Below are positions 14,307 through 15,244 of a stretch of DNA of 15,244 bases, in pieces. The notes beneath the pieces were generated by a model, which was given only the letters and a program-made list of their open reading frames with translations, was not told the origin of the DNA and did no database searches. This DNA comes from CAYRGG01 sp964423745. Lineage in GTDB: Bacteria; Pseudomonadota; Gammaproteobacteria; Competibacterales; Competibacteraceae. Location: the NCBI GenBank assembly GCA_964423745.1, contig CAYRGG010000078.1, positions 1 to 15,244 of the forward strand, read 5' to 3'. Position 1 is the first letter of the stretch; each line of letters begins with the position of its first letter. The translations under genes and the position numbers were made by a program.

Positions 14307-15080
14307 ATGACTACTACGTTAGCAGGGAACCGGAATTCAGCTGTCTTGTTTGTGGTGCTTATACCCCTGGTATTAGGTCTGCAAATGGCGGCCTTGTGGG
14401 TGATGGCCAATGCCTCCACCGCTAAACCAGAAGTCACCGCTCAGATGGCGTCATCAACCTTACTTGTTTCCGAACAAGAGACTATTACTGGTTTTGACGG
14501 GCAAGGGTCTAATATGCCTGCAGCCGGTACTGCTGCCACGCCTACTAGCCATGCAGAAGGGGTTACCGAAGCAGGCGCAGGCGATAACTTGCCGCGCATG
14601 GAAACCGGTTTAGCTTCCAATGTCATGATACCCATGGCTTTGGAGTCGGCTCCCGCATCTGAAGAAGTTCCAGCAACCGCACAAGATACATCCGGTGAAC
14701 AAAATCCGCCTCGCGGGAATCAGGAAACAGCATCAGAAGAGGCTCATTCTGCACAGCCTAACGAAGAGCCAATGGATCAGAATTCTAGTTTACAGACGCC
14801 GGAATGGCTGCAAACTCGCACGGCTGGACACTACACCATGCAGGTAGAGCGCTTTAGCGATCTCGCTGCTTTGCAAGCCTTTGCCGAACGGGTCACATTA
14901 CCCCAGCCCCAGGCTTATTACCTGCAAACCACCGGGCGAACCTGGTATGTATTAGTGGCCGGTGACTACACAGATCAGCAAGTGGCGTTGCAAGCCGCCG
15001 CTGAGCTGACCCAGCAGCACCCCGCCGTTAAACCCTGGGTGCGTCGTTTTCGTAAAATCCAAGCACAGCTGCCTGAATAA
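14307..15080 (+). CDS. Single-pass membrane protein with C-terminal SPOR domain (DamX-like)
   Basis: The 257-residue protein has a short cytoplasmic N-terminus, one transmembrane helix (about 12-34), a long low-complexity Ala/Glu/Thr/Gln/Pro linker (about 36-172), and a C-terminal SPOR domain (about 173-252) starting AGHYTMQV with GRTWYVLVAGDY and KPWVRRF. The domain resembles that of the division protein DamX. SPOR domains bind glycan strands lacking stem peptides, so this one should sit in the periplasm at cell-wall sites being remodelled. Its place between flgI (P ring) and flgJ (rod cap, often with a muramidase domain) suggests a role where the rod crosses the wall; this is inference. No Shine-Dalgarno is visible before the ATG, 10 bp after flgI, so translation may depend on coupling. 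Confidence 0.88.
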   Translation: MTTTLAGNRNSAVLFVVLIPLVLGLQMAALWVMANASTAKPEVTAQMASSTLLVSEQETITGFDGQGSNMPAAGTAATPTSHAEGVTEAGAGDNLPRMETGLASNVMIPMALESAPASEEVPATAQDTSGEQNPPRGNQETASEEAHSAQPNEEPMDQNSSLQTPEWLQTRTAGHYTMQVERFSDLAALQAFAERVTLPQPQAYYLQTTGRTWYVLVAGDYTDQQVALQAAAELTQQHPAVKPWVRRFRKIQAQLPE

Positions 15081-15096
15081 ATAAAGGAGCCATACA

Positions 15097-15244
15097 GTGG
15101 TTACGCGCACGGATGCTGCTTTTACATATACCAATCTGAATGCCTTGCAATCCCTAAAACGGGACGCTCGTGAAGGGTCTTCCGAAGCTATTCAGCAGAC
15201 TGCTCAACAGTTTGAAGCCCTTTTCCTACAGCTTATGTTAAAGG
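15097..15244 (+). CDS. flgJ: Flagellar rod cap protein FlgJ, 5' part only
   Basis: The gene begins with GTG at 15097, seven bases after AAGGAG (15084-15089), and is cut off by the window end after 49 codons. The visible residues include LNALQSLKRDAREG and QTAQQFEALFLQLMLK, the conserved N-terminal rod-binding (rod-cap) block of FlgJ. Whether the C-terminal peptidoglycan hydrolase domain is present cannot be seen, and it matters for reading the SPOR gene upstream. Confidence 0.9.
   Translation, partial: MVTRTDAAFTYTNLNALQSLKRDAREGSSEAIQQTAQQFEALFLQLMLK

Overview
The window comes from a gammaproteobacterium with a polar-type flagellar regulon. The evidence is the flg gene order, one clear sigma-28 promoter, two clear sigma-54 promoters, and a PomA/PomB-like stator pair. 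I cannot place the genus. Base composition looks uniform and most flagellar genes have good AAGGAG-type ribosome binding sites.

Left part (1-3833), not flagellar. A minus-strand pair encodes a conserved protein of unknown function (851-1438) and a Fic-fold protein whose catalytic histidine is replaced by glutamine (137-832). Divergent from it is a P-loop nucleotide kinase/ATPase-like gene (1472-2071). A copper-handling set follows on the plus strand: a small Cys-containing DUF2946-like protein, a PCuAC periplasmic copper chaperone with a Met/His-rich tail, and a SCO1/SenC copper chaperone. A perfect 11-bp stem-loop lies between the last two.

Middle part (3911-7818), minus strand. In transcription order: flgA, then flgM, flgN, pomA, pomB and a PilZ-domain gene. 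A sigma-28 promoter matching the consensus TAAAGTTT-N11-GCCGATAA lies between flgA and flgM. Export control (FlgM, FlgN), the torque-generating stator (PomA/PomB) and a probable c-di-GMP-responsive protein therefore form one late transcription unit.

The divergent control region (7819-8154) holds a sigma-54 promoter facing flgA, a second sigma-54 promoter facing flgB, and a 76-bp imperfect palindromic repeat ending 4 bp before the flgB -24 element.

Right part (8155-15244), plus strand. The rod, hook and ring genes flgB, C, D, E, F, G, H and I are tightly packed. They are followed by an extra gene for a single-pass membrane protein with a C-terminal DamX-like SPOR (peptidoglycan-binding) domain, then the start of flgJ, which runs off the window. 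The SPOR gene between flgI and flgJ is the most unusual feature of the flagellar locus. I saw no CRISPR array, insertion sequence, tRNA or rRNA.
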